From: Lentisphaerota bacterium
GTDB taxonomy: Bacteria; Verrucomicrobiota; Kiritimatiellia; JAAZAB01
NCBI GenBank assembly: GCA_020201415.1
Contig: JAIVGW010000234.1
Span: 1-7,200 of the forward strand
Length of the DNA stretch: 7,200 nt
Direction of reading: 5' to 3'
Shown: piece by piece, positions 6,680 through 7,200 of the stretch
How the letters are laid out: the number at the start of each line of letters is the position of its first letter
How positions within the stretch are numbered: position 1 is the first letter of the stretch
Notes under the pieces: generated by a model
What the model was told of the DNA's origin: nothing
Database searches by the model: none
What the model saw: the letters and a program-made list of their open reading frames with translations, nothing else
Made by a program: the position numbers and the translations under genes

Positions 6680-7084
6680 TTACAATATCTTGAATTTAGG
6701 CAGGTCCTGAAGATCGACCAGGCCGACCAGATGGCGCTCCGCGTCCACCACCAGCAAATCATCCACATTATGCTTTTCAAACAACTGCAACACGGTTACC
6801 GCCAGCTCATCCGAACGAACGGTCAACGGATCGCGCGTCATCACTTCCGCCACGGGACAGATGGGCAGATCATCCCGGCTACCGATCAGCCGGCGCAAAT
6901 CGCCATCGGTGAACACCCCCGCCAGCATCCGCCGCCCGTCAAGCACGGCCACGGCGCCGGAGCGCGCGCGGGTCATGGCCAGCAGCGCGTCGCGCACACT
7001 CGCGCCCAGATCAACCACGGCCAGGCGCTCACCGGAACGCATGATATCCGCCACACGCAACAACAAGGTGCGGCCGATATACAC
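6680..7084 (-). pseudogene. kdsD: C-terminal CBS-domain remnant of arabinose-5-phosphate isomerase (KdsD/KpsF)
   Basis: The 134 readable residues form a tandem CBS pair. CBS1 covers about 10-67 (LRVADIMRSGE, GVFTDGDLRRLI) and CBS2 about 77-134 (VAEVMTRDPLTVR, KHNVDDLLVVD, GLVDLQDLPKFKIL). IGRTLLLRVADIM at 3-15 is the exact join that in KdsD/KpsF proteins follows the SIS domain's HPxGxxGR, so roughly 190-200 N-terminal residues with the catalytic SIS domain are absent. KdsD converts ribulose-5-phosphate to arabinose-5-phosphate for Kdo and lipopolysaccharide synthesis; the CBS pair alone cannot do this. The only start is a GTG at 7084, created at the junction and lacking a clear ribosome site. 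Instead of SIS sequence, a transposase end lies immediately upstream, so insertion or rearrangement cut the gene. A free-standing regulatory CBS protein is possible but less likely. Confidence 0.85.
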
Positions 7085-7093
7085 AGCGTCTTA
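7076..7093 (-). other. Junction between the transposase end and the kdsD remnant
   Basis: The transposase stop TAA (7091-7093) and the first kdsD-matching codon (ATC, 7076-7078) are separated by only 12 bp. That interval contains TATA at 7078-7081; IS630-type elements target and duplicate TA, so one of these TA steps may be the insertion site. The terminal inverted repeat would begin near ACACAGCGTC (7081-7090), with its partner beyond the right edge. Confidence 0.5.
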
Positions 7094-7200
7094 AGTAATG
7101 CAGCATAACCGCCTGAGAGAATCGTTGGGGTTGGCCCAGATGGCTAGCTGTTCGGATACCTCCGCGACGAGATGGTCGAGGGTTTCGAAATACTGATTAT
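7091..7200 (-). mobile_element. C-terminal end of a transposase, probably IS630 family
   Basis: The last 36 codons of a frame entering from beyond the right edge read NQYFETLDHLVAEVSEQLA, then IWANPNDSLRRLCCIT and a TAA stop. A YF-x-TLD-x-L segment followed by a helix and NP...R.LC near the C-terminus is typical of IS630-type DDE transposases as I recall them. The segment is too short to show any catalytic residue. Its stop sits about 10-15 bp from where kdsD homology begins, as expected if the gene runs almost to the element's terminal repeat. Element name, length and activity cannot be judged here. Confidence 0.6.

Overview
The window is 7.2 kb of GC-rich bacterial chromosome, and every gene I can support lies on the minus strand, so it reads right to left. 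The proteins are ordinary housekeeping and envelope genes of a Gram-negative-type bacterium. The class II ribonucleotide reductase with its zinc-ribbon tail, and the KdsD/KpsF-type CBS tail ending in LPKFKIL, resemble proteins I associate with the PVC group (Verrucomicrobiota, Kiritimatiellota, Lentisphaerota). That placement is inference from recalled family resemblance and is not proven here.

Layout from right to left. At 7091-7200 is the C-terminal end of a transposase, probably IS630-like. It abuts, within about 15 bp, a headless remnant (6680-7084) of an arabinose-5-phosphate isomerase (KdsD/KpsF): the two CBS domains remain and the SIS catalytic domain is absent. Next is a 361-bp gene-free stretch (6319-6679) with a foldable inverted-repeat element, A/T runs and a candidate promoter. 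The adenosylcobalamin-dependent ribonucleotide reductase nrdJ (3424-6318) follows and ends just before a strong hairpin plus T-run. After that comes a compact gene string: pgpA (2809-3327), a family 2 glycosyltransferase broken by an internal deletion and frame change (2299-2840), a DJ-1/PfpI family gene (1707-2264), a polyprenyl-phosphate sugar phosphotransferase (274-1689) and the start of a divergent PAP2 (YuiD/DUF212) gene that runs off the left edge.

The left string is mostly membrane-lipid and envelope-glycan chemistry: phosphatidylglycerol synthesis, polyprenyl-linked sugar transfer, and a PAP2-like membrane protein. Short gaps and one 32-bp overlap suggest co-transcription. nrdJ looks transcriptionally separate, with its own leader and a terminator-like hairpin. 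I see no new defence, CRISPR or secretion system. The most notable points are the two damaged genes: the glycosyltransferase, with a probable microhomology deletion at CACCGGGT that removed its metal-binding segment, and kdsD, cut at the transposase end.
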